Below, in pieces: positions 1 to 8,795 of a DNA stretch of 64,000 nucleotides; the first letter of the stretch is position 1; every line of letters starts with the position of its first letter. The notes below the pieces were generated by a model, which was not told the DNA's origin, ran no database searches, and was given only the letters and a program-made list of their open reading frames with translations. The position numbers and the translations under genes were made by a program. The DNA is from CFX5 sp023384495 (GTDB taxonomy: Bacteria; Chloroflexota; Anaerolineae; Caldilineales; Caldilineaceae). The stretch lies in contig JASNZV010000016.1 in the NCBI GenBank assembly GCA_048499455.1, positions 1 to 64,000 of the forward strand. Direction: 5' to 3'.

Positions 1-41
1 ATTGTTTCATGCAACGAGAATTCCGAATCTAATTCAATGAG

Positions 42-79
42 CAGCGAGACGCGGCTTCTTCCAAAGCCGCGTCTCGCTG
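42..79. other. perfect 16-bp hairpin
   Basis: Arms at 42-57 and 64-79 are perfect reverse complements (core AGCGAGACGCGGCTT) around a 6-base loop. There is no T tract, so it is either a non-canonical terminator of a gene to the left of the window or a repeat. A second, smaller hairpin (TAAGACG / CGTCTTA, 88-94 and 101-107) follows directly. No gene is seen in 1-314. Confidence 0.6.
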
Positions 80-197
80 AACCGCCATAAGACGGTGTAA
101 CGTCTTACTCAGTGATCGCTGACAACCCCTTAAGGCTGCTGGAGCATCGCCTTAAAACGCGCCCCTTTTCTGGACGCACCCCACCGAAAAAACGCCT

Positions 198-226
198 TTG
201 ACAGCAGATCCTAGCCGTGGTACGAT
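198..226 (+). promoter_or_regulatory. sigma70-type promoter for the first PhyH gene
   Basis: TTGACA at 198-203, a 17-base spacer and TACGAT at 221-226 make a near-consensus housekeeping promoter. It points at the dioxygenase gene starting at 315 and predicts a leader of about 80 bases. Confidence 0.6.
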
Positions 227-314
227 AGCTGACCGAGGCTTGATGGCTCGGCGAGCTCCCCCTGCATGATTCATACTCAACCAACCTTTTCTCCCAGTGC
301 GCGTGAGGATCCGA

Positions 315-1130
315 ATGACCACAACAGCAGTTGAACCGACCTATCTGGCGGGTCAGCAGGCCAGCCCTGAGCAAATACAAGAGTGGGTCGAGACCTTTCA
401 TCAGCAAGGCTTTTTATTTCTGCAAAATGTGCTGCCGCCGGATTGGTGCGCCGAATTACGCGCCGATCTGGACTGGGCGCTCGAACACAACCCCAATGGC
501 TATAACATTTTCAATCAAAAACTAAGCTTGGCCCATCGACTCTTTGAAACCAGCCAGGCCAATCTGCGTCTCTTTGACCTGGAGCCGATTGTCTCGTTTG
601 CTGAAGCGTTGATTTCGCCCGGTTGTCATGTCATCCACAACAACTCGTTCCAGTCACCGCCAGGCGGTGGACTCGATGGCTGGCACCAGGATGATCCGGC
701 CCATTATCTGGTCACCCACGGCGATCCGCCCACCAACGTCCGCCTGCCGGTGCTCTTCTTCACCGCCAATTATTACCTGACCGATGTCACCGAAATCAAA
801 TACGGCTGCACCGAGACGATCCCCGGTTCGCACCTGTTTGGGGCAACACCGCCCAAGGTGATGGAAGGCACGCCCTGGGAGCCACAGATCCGCTATAACC
901 TGGGTGGGGCCGGCAGTGTGATTCTCTTCAACAATCAAGTCTGGCACCGCGGTGGCACCAACCGCAGCGACCGCACCCGCTATATCACGCAAGTCACCTA
1001 TGCCCGCCGCATCATCGGGCACCGTTACTATCCCTTTATGAATTATCAGATGCCGGCGCATGTCTACGAAAACGCCAACCCGCGCCTGAAGCGGCTGTTA
1101 GGCTTCTTGGATCACGGGCCGTATGGCTGA
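315..1130 (+). CDS. phytanoyl-CoA dioxygenase (PhyH) family protein
   Basis: Predicted Fe(II)/2-oxoglutarate-dependent oxygenase of 271 residues, a normal length for the family. The iron triad is visible: the HxD motif GWHQDD (His124, Asp126) and a distal His211 in VWHRGG, followed by the Arg-rich stretch that usually binds 2-oxoglutarate. The substrate cannot be told from sequence. An in-frame GTG lies at 297, but I prefer the ATG at 315 because GAGGAT sits just upstream of it. The next gene, a di-iron ferritin-like protein, starts 67 bases downstream on the same strand, so the two oxidative proteins may be co-transcribed ahead of a sugar ABC cassette. It is one of three PhyH paralogues in the window. 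Confidence 0.88.
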   Translation: MTTTAVEPTYLAGQQASPEQIQEWVETFHQQGFLFLQNVLPPDWCAELRADLDWALEHNPNGYNIFNQKLSLAHRLFETSQANLRLFDLEPIVSFAEALISPGCHVIHNNSFQSPPGGGLDGWHQDDPAHYLVTHGDPPTNVRLPVLFFTANYYLTDVTEIKYGCTETIPGSHLFGATPPKVMEGTPWEPQIRYNLGGAGSVILFNNQVWHRGGTNRSDRTRYITQVTYARRIIGHRYYPFMNYQMPAHVYENANPRLKRLLGFLDHGPYG

Positions 1131-1197
1131 GTAAGAACAGCCGATAAAAACGGGCGCAGATGTGGGCGCGCCAATCCACACAGAGGGGAAAGCTACC

Positions 1198-2619
1198 ATG
1201 TCCACGCACACCACCCAAACGGAAGCGAGAGCTGTTGTAGAGTTCGACCAGATAAATGAGTTCGAGCAGGCCGAACACCCGACCATCAAGGGCCTGCCAC
1301 GGGGCCGACAAAGCATGGGCGCGACCTTGCTTGGCGGCGAGCAGGGCTTTCCCTGGCTGCGCGTGCGCGACCATGTTGACCGTCTCGCTCGGCTGATCTC
1401 GCTCAACTTTGGGCTGGTGCGGCTGCTGGCTGGATGGGCGCCAAACTGTGCCAGCTACGACCTCAAGACCGAGTTGCCCCGCCTGATGTACGAGGATATG
1501 CGCCATCTGGTGCGGCTCAACGAGCGCTTCAATCAGCTTCCGGGTTCAGGCCGCGGCATCGAGGCGAGCGACGAACTCAAGGATTTCTTGAACCGGCTGG
1601 GCGCAGCCGATGACCATCATTGCTTCCTCGCGGGTTTCTACTTTGAGGTCAAGCGCACCCTGCTGATTGCGTTGGAAGATTATCTGCACGCCTGCGACCC
1701 ACTCTACGACGCCCCCACCATCTACGAACTACGTGGGATTATCCCCGAAGTGCGCGAACAGATCGACTGGGCCAACACAGCCCTGCTCGAAAGCCGTCTC
1801 GATCTCGCCACCGGCCGCCGGGTACGCGAGTGGCGCAGCTATGTGCGGGCGCTGCTGGCCGAAATCGGCGGCATCTTCGGCAACGAGCCGCGACCCGCCG
1901 CGCCACCACCGGTCAGCCCAGCCTGCGCACCTCTGCAACCGGCCCCCGAACACTTTATCGGCGACCCGCAGATGCAGTACATGGACCATTTCCCCTTTGA
2001 TCAGGAGGAAGCGCCCGTCCACCTGACCTTGCGCGAGATCGTCTATCACAATGCCACCGAGTGGGCCGCGGTGGACCACCTTTGTGTGCTTTTTTTTGGT
2101 GCGCGCAACATGCCGTTGGAGTTCTATCTCGACTTAGCCCGGCATACGTGGGATGAGTGCCGTCACAGCCGGATGGGGATGCGTCGGCTGCGCGAGCTGG
2201 GTTTTGACCCCTTCCGCGACTTCAAATGGCCCTATCACCCCAAACGCACGCAAGATTTTGCCGAGTGGTTTGGCTCGCTGACGATGTTGGCCGAGGCGTG
2301 CAGTTTTACCCGCAAGCATGGCAGCGTTGAACCCTTTTACCGCTTTGGCGATGCACTGAGCGCCCAGCAAAGCGAAATCGACTGTCTGGACGAGCGGCTG
2401 CATGTGACCTTTGGCCGCCACTGGTATCCGGTCATGGCGCGGCAGGCCGGCGACAATCGCCCCCTGCGCGAACTGGTCACCTCATTGCGCGAAAAGAGCA
2501 TTCTGGCGCGCCAGTTTCGGGCCGAAGAGCTGACCGACGCGGAGAAACTGGCGATTGCGCAAAGCGCCACGGCCTTTTGCAACGCCATTGAGTTCGACCT
2601 GGATTTTACAGTGTATTAG
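1198..2619 (+). CDS. ferritin-like di-iron protein, function unknown
   Basis: A 473-residue protein whose C-terminal half has a textbook four-helix di-iron ligand pattern: Glu288, Glu320-x-x-His323 (WDECRH), Glu366 and Glu399-x-x-His402 (DERLH). This is the spacing of ferritin-like carboxylate-bridged oxidases and oxygenases. Residues about 90-230 are also helical and acidic, and may be a degenerate second bundle. A Pro/Ala-rich linker lies near residues 235-255. I chose the ATG at 1198 over an upstream GTG at 1162 because GAGGGGAAA precedes it. It sits between a PhyH oxygenase and a sugar-binding lipoprotein. I do not recognise a named family; the exact reaction is open. Confidence 0.75.
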   Translation: MSTHTTQTEARAVVEFDQINEFEQAEHPTIKGLPRGRQSMGATLLGGEQGFPWLRVRDHVDRLARLISLNFGLVRLLAGWAPNCASYDLKTELPRLMYEDMRHLVRLNERFNQLPGSGRGIEASDELKDFLNRLGAADDHHCFLAGFYFEVKRTLLIALEDYLHACDPLYDAPTIYELRGIIPEVREQIDWANTALLESRLDLATGRRVREWRSYVRALLAEIGGIFGNEPRPAAPPPVSPACAPLQPAPEHFIGDPQMQYMDHFPFDQEEAPVHLTLREIVYHNATEWAAVDHLCVLFFGARNMPLEFYLDLARHTWDECRHSRMGMRRLRELGFDPFRDFKWPYHPKRTQDFAEWFGSLTMLAEACSFTRKHGSVEPFYRFGDALSAQQSEIDCLDERLHVTFGRHWYPVMARQAGDNRPLRELVTSLREKSILARQFRAEELTDAEKLAIAQSATAFCNAIEFDLDFTVY

Positions 2620-2745
2620 CTGGGAGCCGCCAGGGATGGCGGTGATCCCAGGTGTGTACGGCATTGAGTTCATACGATTTGGCGCCAAAGTCTCCCCAGA
2701 CTCCCATTCCATTCTGTTTGACCATTTGCAAAGGAGAAACCGAAG

Positions 2746-4083
2746 ATGAATTCCCAAACACTTTCGCGCCGCAGCCTCTTAAAGGCAATGGCCGCCACGA
2801 GCGCAGCTGCGGTGCTCGCCGCCTGTGCGCCCGCCCAATCTGGATCGGCCCCGGCCGCCGGTGGGGCAGCCGCCCCCGCCGCCGAACAAACCACCGTTCG
2901 CCTGCTCACCACGCATGGGGCGACGATGGCCCCCTTTATCGCTGCCTCGTTGGAAAAGTTTGCCGCCGCCCACCCGGAGATCAACATCAGCCACGAAGAC
3001 TTGACCGAGGGCTATTACGACCGCCTCAACGTCATGTTGGCCTCGAACACGCTGCCCGATGTGGTCAACCTGCGCTCGTTTGATATGTATGACTGGTTCC
3101 GCCTGGGCAATCTGAACAGTATCACCCCCTTCTTGGAAGCCGACCCCGACCTGGGCCCTGAAGACATGGTCGATGCGATCATGCAAAGCTGCGCCTTTGA
3201 AGGCCAACACTGGGGCCTACCCTATGACGCTTCGGTAATGATCTTCTTCTACAACAAGACATTGCTCGACGCGGCTGGCGTTGCCGCACCCGCCGATGGT
3301 TGGACCTGGGACGACATGGTGAGCATCGCCAAGAGTCTGACCAATCCCGACGACGAGAGCTGGGGTTTCGCCCGCTTCCCTGGTATTGCCAACTGGACAG
3401 TCGAGCCCTGGTATTTGAGCAACGGCGCCAAGATGATCAACGAGGAGCGCACCGAGTGGACGCTGGTCGGCCCCGAAGCCGAAGCGACGCTTGAGTTTTT
3501 GGTCGGCCTGACCAAGACCGAACAGGTGGCCCCACCGCCTGAGGCGGCCAGCGACCTCAACCTCTTTGTCATCGGCAAAGGGGCGATCTACTCTTCCGGC
3601 CAGTGGGAAATCCCCGGCAACCGCGATGCGATCAAGGACTTCGAGTGGGATGTGGTGGGCTACCCCGCCGGGCCGGCCGGCCACCACCCGATCACCCACG
3701 GCGGCACCTATGTGATGTACGCCAAAACGCAAGTGCCCGATGCCGCCTGGCAGATCCAGAAATGGATCTGCGCCGGTGAGGATTGGCAGGCTAATGTCTA
3801 CGGCGCTTCGGGCTATTCGATCCCGGCGCTCAAGTCCGTCTCTGAATCGGCCTGGCTGGCGCCGGTGCAGAACGAGGGCAAACCACCCACCCGCGCCCAG
3901 GTGGTCTTGGATGAGCTGAACGTGGCGGTGCCCGGTTCGCTCTGGCCTAACTACCAAAAGATCGCCTCGATCATGAATGAGGAGATGCAGAACGTGCTGC
4001 TGGGCGACGCCACCATTCCCCAAGGGCTGGAAGCACTCAAGACGCGCGCCGATGAGGCCATCCAAGAGGCGATCAACGCGTAG
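2746..4083 (+). CDS. sugar ABC transporter substrate-binding lipoprotein
   Basis: Family 1 extracellular solute-binding protein of 445 residues. The N-terminus carries a twin-arginine-like start (LSRRSLLKAM) and a lipobox ending LAAC at about residue 27, then an Ala/Gly/Pro tether, so it is predicted to be exported folded and lipid-anchored. Internal hallmarks include the YNKTLLDAAG segment with the following W-TWDDM stretch, typical of sugar-binding proteins. AAAGGAGA lies just upstream of the ATG. It is followed by two permease genes and forms a MalE-F-G type cassette without an ATPase. The ligand is unknown; oligosaccharide or glycerol-phosphate-like solutes are usual for this family. Confidence 0.9.
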   Translation: MNSQTLSRRSLLKAMAATSAAAVLAACAPAQSGSAPAAGGAAAPAAEQTTVRLLTTHGATMAPFIAASLEKFAAAHPEINISHEDLTEGYYDRLNVMLASNTLPDVVNLRSFDMYDWFRLGNLNSITPFLEADPDLGPEDMVDAIMQSCAFEGQHWGLPYDASVMIFFYNKTLLDAAGVAAPADGWTWDDMVSIAKSLTNPDDESWGFARFPGIANWTVEPWYLSNGAKMINEERTEWTLVGPEAEATLEFLVGLTKTEQVAPPPEAASDLNLFVIGKGAIYSSGQWEIPGNRDAIKDFEWDVVGYPAGPAGHHPITHGGTYVMYAKTQVPDAAWQIQKWICAGEDWQANVYGASGYSIPALKSVSESAWLAPVQNEGKPPTRAQVVLDELNVAVPGSLWPNYQKIASIMNEEMQNVLLGDATIPQGLEALKTRADEAIQEAINA

Positions 4084-4089
4084 TGCGTC

Positions 4090-4200
4090 GTGGAGATGAC
4101 AGGATGACGAAGTGACAGGATGGCAGGATGACACGACAGACTCATACAGACGGTCTTGTCTCCCCGCCACCTTGACATCCTGTCCCCTTGTCATTCCTAT
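4090..4200. repeat. imperfect palindrome of GACAGGATG units
   Basis: The gap between the binding protein and the first permease contains repeated GACAGGATG / GGCAGGATGAC units on the left and CATCCTGTCC, TTGTCATTCC on the right, which pair imperfectly into a long hairpin. It is non-coding and lies inside the cassette, where it could affect mRNA stability or relative expression of binding protein and permeases. Confidence 0.5.
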
Positions 4201-4219
4201 TCACAAAGGAGGAGACCCG

Positions 4220-5119
4220 GTGCCCAGATTCCCATCACTCAGCCGCTTGCGCTGGGAAGAGGCGAGGTGGGCCTATTTGTTCCTGTTGCCCAACCTGGCG
4301 CTCTTTATGATTTTTACAATCTACCCGGTCTTTGCCAGCTTCTATTACAGCTTGAACAACTGGACGCTGCACGGTCCGATGGAATTTGTCGGTTTGGCCA
4401 ACTATCAGAACCTGGCGGCTGACCCGATCTTTCGCGAGGTGATGGGCAACACCTTCTACTATACCGCAGGTGTGATCCCGTTGCAGACGGCGCTGGCCTT
4501 GCTGATTGCGCTGGGTCTCAACCAGAAAGTGCGTTTTATGACCGGCTACCGGGCGCTCTATTTTGTGCCCGTGGTCACGTCCATGGTGGCCGTCTCCTTT
4601 GTCTGGCAGTGGATGTACCAGCCGCAATATGGGGTGATCAACTCCTTGCTCAAAGTGGTGGGCATCGAAGGACCAAACTGGCTCTTTTCCAGAACCTGGG
4701 CGATGCCGTCGGTGATCCTGATGAGCATCTGGAAAAATGTGGGCTACAGCATCGTGCTCTACCTGGCCGCGCTCCAGGGCGTGCCCGAATCGTTCTACGA
4801 GAGCGCCAAGATCGACGGGGCCAACGCCTGGCAGCGTTTCTGGCGCATTACGCTGCCGATGATCTCGCCGACGACGTTTTTTATTATCGTCTTGTCGGTG
4901 ATCGGTTCCTTTCAAGCCTTTGACCAGATCTATGTGCTCACACAAGGTGGGCCGGCGCGGGCGACCTCAGTCTTGGTCCATTATCTCTATCAGAATGGCT
5001 TTCAATGGTTCAATATGGGGTATGCGGCAGCGATTGCCTATGTGCTGTTTGCCTTACTTTTCATACTAACCATCCTTCAATGGACCTATCGAGCGCGCTG
5101 GGTCTTTGGGGAAGAGTAG
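4220..5119 (+). CDS. sugar ABC transporter permease, MalF type
   Basis: Inner-membrane permease of 299 residues with about six hydrophobic segments and the EAA-loop signature near the C-terminus (ESAKIDGANAWQRFWRITLP), which contacts the ATPase. The reading frame is open further upstream through the palindromic repeat, but the strong Shine-Dalgarno AAAGGAGGAGA immediately before the GTG at 4220 fixes the start, giving VPRFPSLSRLRW. It pairs with the MalG-type gene 15 bases downstream and with the binding protein upstream. Confidence 0.9.
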   Translation: MPRFPSLSRLRWEEARWAYLFLLPNLALFMIFTIYPVFASFYYSLNNWTLHGPMEFVGLANYQNLAADPIFREVMGNTFYYTAGVIPLQTALALLIALGLNQKVRFMTGYRALYFVPVVTSMVAVSFVWQWMYQPQYGVINSLLKVVGIEGPNWLFSRTWAMPSVILMSIWKNVGYSIVLYLAALQGVPESFYESAKIDGANAWQRFWRITLPMISPTTFFIIVLSVIGSFQAFDQIYVLTQGGPARATSVLVHYLYQNGFQWFNMGYAAAIAYVLFALLFILTILQWTYRARWVFGEE

Positions 5120-5134
5120 CGCAGGAGGGTGAGC

Positions 5135-6028
5135 GTGCAAGCAGATCAGGCTGTTCCCAAGCCATTGGTGACCACCGCCACGACCTGGCATACCGGTCAC
5201 ATACGCCGGAATCTGACCGGCATTGTGCTACACATCTTGTTGAGCGTGGGCGCGGTGGCGATGGTGCTGCCCTTTGTCTGGATGGTGAGCACTTCGTTCA
5301 AAGAATTGGCGCAAGTATTTGTCTATCCACCAGAGTGGATCCCCGATCCCTTTGTTTGGGAAAACTATCCCAAAGCCATGACCGCCGTGCCCTTTGGGCG
5401 CTGGTTTCTCAATTCGCTCGTGATCGCCGTGCTGGTGACGGTGGGTCAACTGCTCACCTGCTCACTGGCCGGTTTTACCTTTGCGCGCATGCGGTTCCCC
5501 GGCAGAAATGTCCTCTTCCTGATCTACCTCGGCACGATGATGATCCCCCACCATGTCACCATCATCCCGATCTTTGTGATGATGAATGCACTGGGGCTGG
5601 TCAACACTTTTTGGCCGTTGATCATCCCCGGGCTGGCCAGCGCCTGGGGCACTTTTCTCTTCCGCCAGTTTTTTCTGACCCTGCCGCAGGAGCTCGAAGA
5701 CGCCGCCAAGATCGACGGTAGCAGCTTCTTCCGCATCTACACGCAGATTTTTATGCCGCTGGCCAAGCCAGTACTGGCCACGTTGGGCGTCTTCACCTTT
5801 ATGGGCAGTTGGAACGATTTTCTGGGGCCGCTGATCTTCTTACAGAGCAAGGATCTCAAGACCTTGACCATCGGCCTGCTCCAATTTCGCGCCGACTTTC
5901 AGGGCATGGGCAACTGGCCGGTGATGATGGCCGGAGTGGTCATCAGCGTGTTGCCGGTGCTGATCGCCTTTGTCATCGGCCAAAAGTACTTTGTCCGTGG
6001 CATTGCCCTGACTGGGATCAAAGGGTAG
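5135..6028 (+). CDS. sugar ABC transporter permease, MalG type
   Basis: Second permease of the cassette, 297 residues, six predicted membrane segments and the EAA motif LEDAAKIDGSSFFRIYTQIF. Two in-frame GTGs are available, 5129 and 5135; AGGAGG at 5123-5128 abuts the first and sits six bases before the second, so 5135 is the better start. Together with the preceding MalF-type gene it forms the heterodimeric channel. No ATP-binding gene follows; the next gene is a metallo-hydrolase. Confidence 0.9.
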   Translation: MQADQAVPKPLVTTATTWHTGHIRRNLTGIVLHILLSVGAVAMVLPFVWMVSTSFKELAQVFVYPPEWIPDPFVWENYPKAMTAVPFGRWFLNSLVIAVLVTVGQLLTCSLAGFTFARMRFPGRNVLFLIYLGTMMIPHHVTIIPIFVMMNALGLVNTFWPLIIPGLASAWGTFLFRQFFLTLPQELEDAAKIDGSSFFRIYTQIFMPLAKPVLATLGVFTFMGSWNDFLGPLIFLQSKDLKTLTIGLLQFRADFQGMGNWPVMMAGVVISVLPVLIAFVIGQKYFVRGIALTGIKG

Positions 6029-6055
6029 CCATCTGGAACGCAAGGCGGGACGCTT

Positions 6056-6979
6056 ATGCGCCACACCAACGAACTAATCCTGGCGTCGAATCAGGGGTGG
6101 GACGAGCGGATTTTGGTCTGCCGCAACGGCCGTCTGGTGGATGTCTTTATCGTGATCACCCGGCGCTATGTTGTATTGGTGGATACGGTCATCAACCCGG
6201 CGACCGCCGCACAGATGGTTGGCTATGCACAGTCTTATTTGCATGAGGGTCGGCAACTGCTCGTCGTCAACACCCACGCCGATTATGACCACTGCTGGGG
6301 AAACGGGGTGTTTGCCGGGCCGGACGCACGCTGGCCGGCGCCGATCCTCGGCAGCCGGCGTTGCGCTGACCTCATCCGCCACCCCGAGGCAAGTGGCTAC
6401 CTGCACGAGAGGCAGGAGAAGGAACCGGCCATTTTTGGCGACGTAGTCCTCGTACCACCCACCCTCTCCTTCGACGGCAGCCTGACCATCGACGGGGGCG
6501 ACCTGACGTTGGAACTCTTCCCCACACCCGGCCACACCGAGGACCACATTGCCATCTACCTGCCCGAAATCAACACCCTGCTCGCCGCCGACGCGGCCGA
6601 GTTGCCCTTCCCCTTTGCGCGGACAGTGGAAGGTTTGCCGGTCATGCGTGAGACATTGGCGCAGTTGGCGGCGCTCAACCCGGCCACAGCCCTCTACTGT
6701 CACGCCCCGGTGACCATTGGCCCACAACTCTTGCACGACAATGTCACCTATTTCGACCGGGTGGAGCAACAGTGCCGCGCTGCCCTGAAACAGGGTCTGC
6801 CCCAAGACCTTGACGATATTGATGACGCTGTTGATGTGGTGGCGCTGGTCGATCTACCGTTTGAACAGGCAACACCCACCGGCCCCGGCTGGCAGGACGT
6901 TGACCCCTTCTATCGCACCACAGGCCATGCCCAGCAGATCCGCATGATGTTGACATGGCTGGCATCGGCGGCAGCGTGA
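6056..6979 (+). CDS. MBL-fold metallo-hydrolase
   Basis: Metallo-beta-lactamase-fold hydrolase of 307 residues. The first metal motif reads THADYDHCWGN, so the usual HxHxDH appears as HxDxDH with Asp in place of the second His. Later motifs are present: GHTEDH, a conserved Asp in LLAADAAELPF, and a final His in LYCHAP. This variant motif occurs in other MBL-fold subfamilies, so it need not mean loss of activity. It starts 27 bases after the permease and may belong to the same operon, suggesting processing of an imported ester, lactone or thioester. Substrate is not assignable. Confidence 0.8.
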   Translation: MRHTNELILASNQGWDERILVCRNGRLVDVFIVITRRYVVLVDTVINPATAAQMVGYAQSYLHEGRQLLVVNTHADYDHCWGNGVFAGPDARWPAPILGSRRCADLIRHPEASGYLHERQEKEPAIFGDVVLVPPTLSFDGSLTIDGGDLTLELFPTPGHTEDHIAIYLPEINTLLAADAAELPFPFARTVEGLPVMRETLAQLAALNPATALYCHAPVTIGPQLLHDNVTYFDRVEQQCRAALKQGLPQDLDDIDDAVDVVALVDLPFEQATPTGPGWQDVDPFYRTTGHAQQIRMMLTWLASAAA

Positions 6980-7029
6980 AGGTCGCTTCTCTCGGCGTTC
7001 TCTGGGCAAGCTCTGTGAACCTGCTTTTC

Positions 7030-7875
7030 TTACGTTTGCCCGCGGGGTGCGCCACCCGCTGCTTGCCACAACGCTTCGGCGCGGGGAATGGCGATGCGGA
7101 ACCCTTCTTCGCCGCTCTTGCTTGCTTCTTCGACACTGACCCAGCCGTCAAAGCCGGATTGCACCAGCGTCTGGAAGATCTCGCGCACCGGCGCCACACC
7201 CGTGCCCAGCAGACACGGCTCAAAATAACCGGCGCGGCGGATGTCGTTGACATGCACCACGCTCACCCGGTGTTTGACCTGTTCGAGCACGGACAGCGGG
7301 TCGTCACCGGCGCCGAGTGTGTTGGCCGTGTCGTAGAGCAGCCGTAATCCGGTGCCCTCGGTGCGCTTGACGATTTCGAGAAAACGGTCGGCCGGCTGCG
7401 AGAAGTCGTTGTAGGTCCAGGCGTACCCTTTGGTGTGGTTTTCGTAACAGAGGGTGACGCCGGTGGCGGCGGCCTTGTCGAGACAGGCAGTCAGCCCGGC
7501 CACCGCCCATTCGATCCCCGCCGCCCGTTCCAGACCGGGGTGGTTCTGCCCGGCGGTGACGCGCATAAACGAAGCGCCCAGTTCGGCGGCCACATCGCAG
7601 TAAGCCTTGATCTCCTCCACCTGGCGGGCTCGTTCGGCGGCGTCGGGGTGGGTGAAATCAGCATAGGTGACAAGCATGGCGATCTGCACACCGGCCTCGT
7701 CCGCCTGTTTGCGGACCGGGCGCAAATCCGCCGCTGTGTACCCCGGTAGGTGGACGACACTCACATCGGCGCCGTCGAGGCCAAGCTCGGCGGCGAAGCG
7801 GAACCAGTCAGCAAGGGTTCGCGTACCGGCGGTCAGGTCAGGATAGAGTGAGACGGGGAGGCAGCTCAGTTTCAT
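7030..7875 (-). CDS. sugar phosphate isomerase/epimerase (AP endonuclease 2 family)
   Basis: TIM-barrel protein of 281 residues of the xylose-isomerase-like/AP-endonuclease-2 family, which isomerises or epimerises sugars and keto-sugars using a divalent metal. Recognisable pieces are an initial MKLSCLPVSLYPDL strand, the metal-site-like stretches TLCYENH and LLYDTAN, and VHVNDIRR near the C-terminus. The open frame extends 39 codons upstream, but that extension covers the promoter region and lacks family similarity, so I start at the ATG at 7875. It is divergent from the amidohydrolase gene at 7991. Confidence 0.82.
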   Translation of the reverse strand: MKLSCLPVSLYPDLTAGTRTLADWFRFAAELGLDGADVSVVHLPGYTAADLRPVRKQADEAGVQIAMLVTYADFTHPDAAERARQVEEIKAYCDVAAELGASFMRVTAGQNHPGLERAAGIEWAVAGLTACLDKAAATGVTLCYENHTKGYAWTYNDFSQPADRFLEIVKRTEGTGLRLLYDTANTLGAGDDPLSVLEQVKHRVSVVHVNDIRRAGYFEPCLLGTGVAPVREIFQTLVQSGFDGWVSVEEASKSGEEGFRIAIPRAEALWQAAGGAPRGQT

Positions 7876-7919
7876 AATTGCCACACTTCTTTTAACGCAT
7901 TCCGAAAGAGTTGATTTAG

Positions 7920-7948
7920 TTGGTCCGTCACCATTCTGAAAGTATACT
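7920..7948 (+). promoter_or_regulatory. sigma70-type promoter for the amidohydrolase gene
   Basis: TTGGTC at 7920-7925, a 17-base spacer and TATACT at 7943-7948, placed about 40 bases before a strong AAGGAGGA ribosome site. It lies in the 115-base gap between two divergent genes, so it may be co-regulated with the isomerase gene on the other strand. Confidence 0.55.
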
Positions 7949-7990
7949 AATGATCCAAGCTTCCTACAACCCACATTCAAGGAGGAACCC

Positions 7991-8737
7991 ATGCCCCAAT
8001 TTGTCGCCGATTTCGAAGCCTACATGCCCGCCGACTACAACGACAAGCCCTACGGGGTCTCTGGCGTGCTCGCCACGCTGGACGAGGCCGGCATCGATGT
8101 CTGCGTGCTCTTTCAGGGTGGCGTGCCGGCCGACCCGCGCCCGGGCAACGCCCATCTGCTAGCAGCCACCAAAGGCCAGTCGCGCATCCTGCCCGGCTGT
8201 CTGGTCAACCCAACCATGGGGCCGCTGGCAACCGAAGACCTGAAGCGTTGTGTCGATCTCGGCGCCCGCACAGTCAAACTCATGGCCGCCTCGCACCGGT
8301 ATCGCATCGACTCCCCTTGTGTGGACCCAGTCATGGAACTCGCCAAAGCGCTGGGCATCCCCGCCACGATTCACTCTGGCTCGGAGTTGAGCGGCTGCTC
8401 GCCGGCCTACATCGGCGCGCTGGCCCAACGCCACCCCGACGTGCCCATCATCATGGATCACATGGGCTACCGCGAGTGGACTGGGCTGGCCGTCCAGGCC
8501 GCAGTCGACAACCCCAACATCTACCTCGGCACCACCCTCATCGCCGCGGCCGAGCCGATCACCATCAAGAACATCGCCCGCGGCGGCCAGGTGGGCGCCG
8601 ACCGCATCGTCTTTGGCTCCAACTCCCCGGCCGGTGTGGCCACACACGGCGTCAACGGCATCCGCCTGGTCGGCTTCACGCCCGAGGAAGAGGCGTTGAT
8701 TCTGGGTGTGAATTTGAAGCGGATCTACGGGTTGTAG
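7991..8737 (+). CDS. amidohydrolase family protein (amidohydrolase 2)
   Basis: TIM-barrel metal-dependent hydrolase or decarboxylase of 248 residues in the amidohydrolase-related family (ACMSD/uronate-isomerase-like). Signature regions are IMDHMGY (barrel strand with His) and the C-terminal VFGSNSPAG. It lacks the early HxH pair of classical amidohydrolases, common for the shorter members of this clan. AAGGAGGA precedes the ATG at 7991. Neighbours are a sugar isomerase (divergent) and an enolase-superfamily dehydratase (convergent), a context fitting lactone or sugar-acid breakdown. The reaction is inferred only at clan level. Confidence 0.78.
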   Translation: MPQFVADFEAYMPADYNDKPYGVSGVLATLDEAGIDVCVLFQGGVPADPRPGNAHLLAATKGQSRILPGCLVNPTMGPLATEDLKRCVDLGARTVKLMAASHRYRIDSPCVDPVMELAKALGIPATIHSGSELSGCSPAYIGALAQRHPDVPIIMDHMGYREWTGLAVQAAVDNPNIYLGTTLIAAAEPITIKNIARGGQVGADRIVFGSNSPAGVATHGVNGIRLVGFTPEEEALILGVNLKRIYGL

Positions 8738-8739
8738 AT

Positions 8740-8785
8740 GATGGACGATAGACAATGGTCCATCGTCCATCGTCTATCGTCCATC
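8740..8785. repeat. 14-bp inverted repeat between convergent genes, with TCCATCGTC units
   Basis: GATGGACGATAGAC at 8740-8753 pairs perfectly with GTCTATCGTCCATC at 8772-8785, and the right half is made of tandem TCCATCGTC units. It separates the convergent amidohydrolase and dehydratase genes, so it could act as a bidirectional terminator although no T tract is present. Confidence 0.5.
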
Positions 8786-8795
8786 GTCCATCGTC

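Noticed and set aside
4112..4219. 36-codon N-terminal extension of the MalF-type permease
   Set aside because: It translates a palindromic repeat; the AAAGGAGGAGA site fixes the start at 4220.
6290..6310. Loss of the second His in the MBL metal motif as evidence of an inactive enzyme
   Set aside because: HxDxDH variants occur in other MBL-fold groups and the remaining ligands are present.
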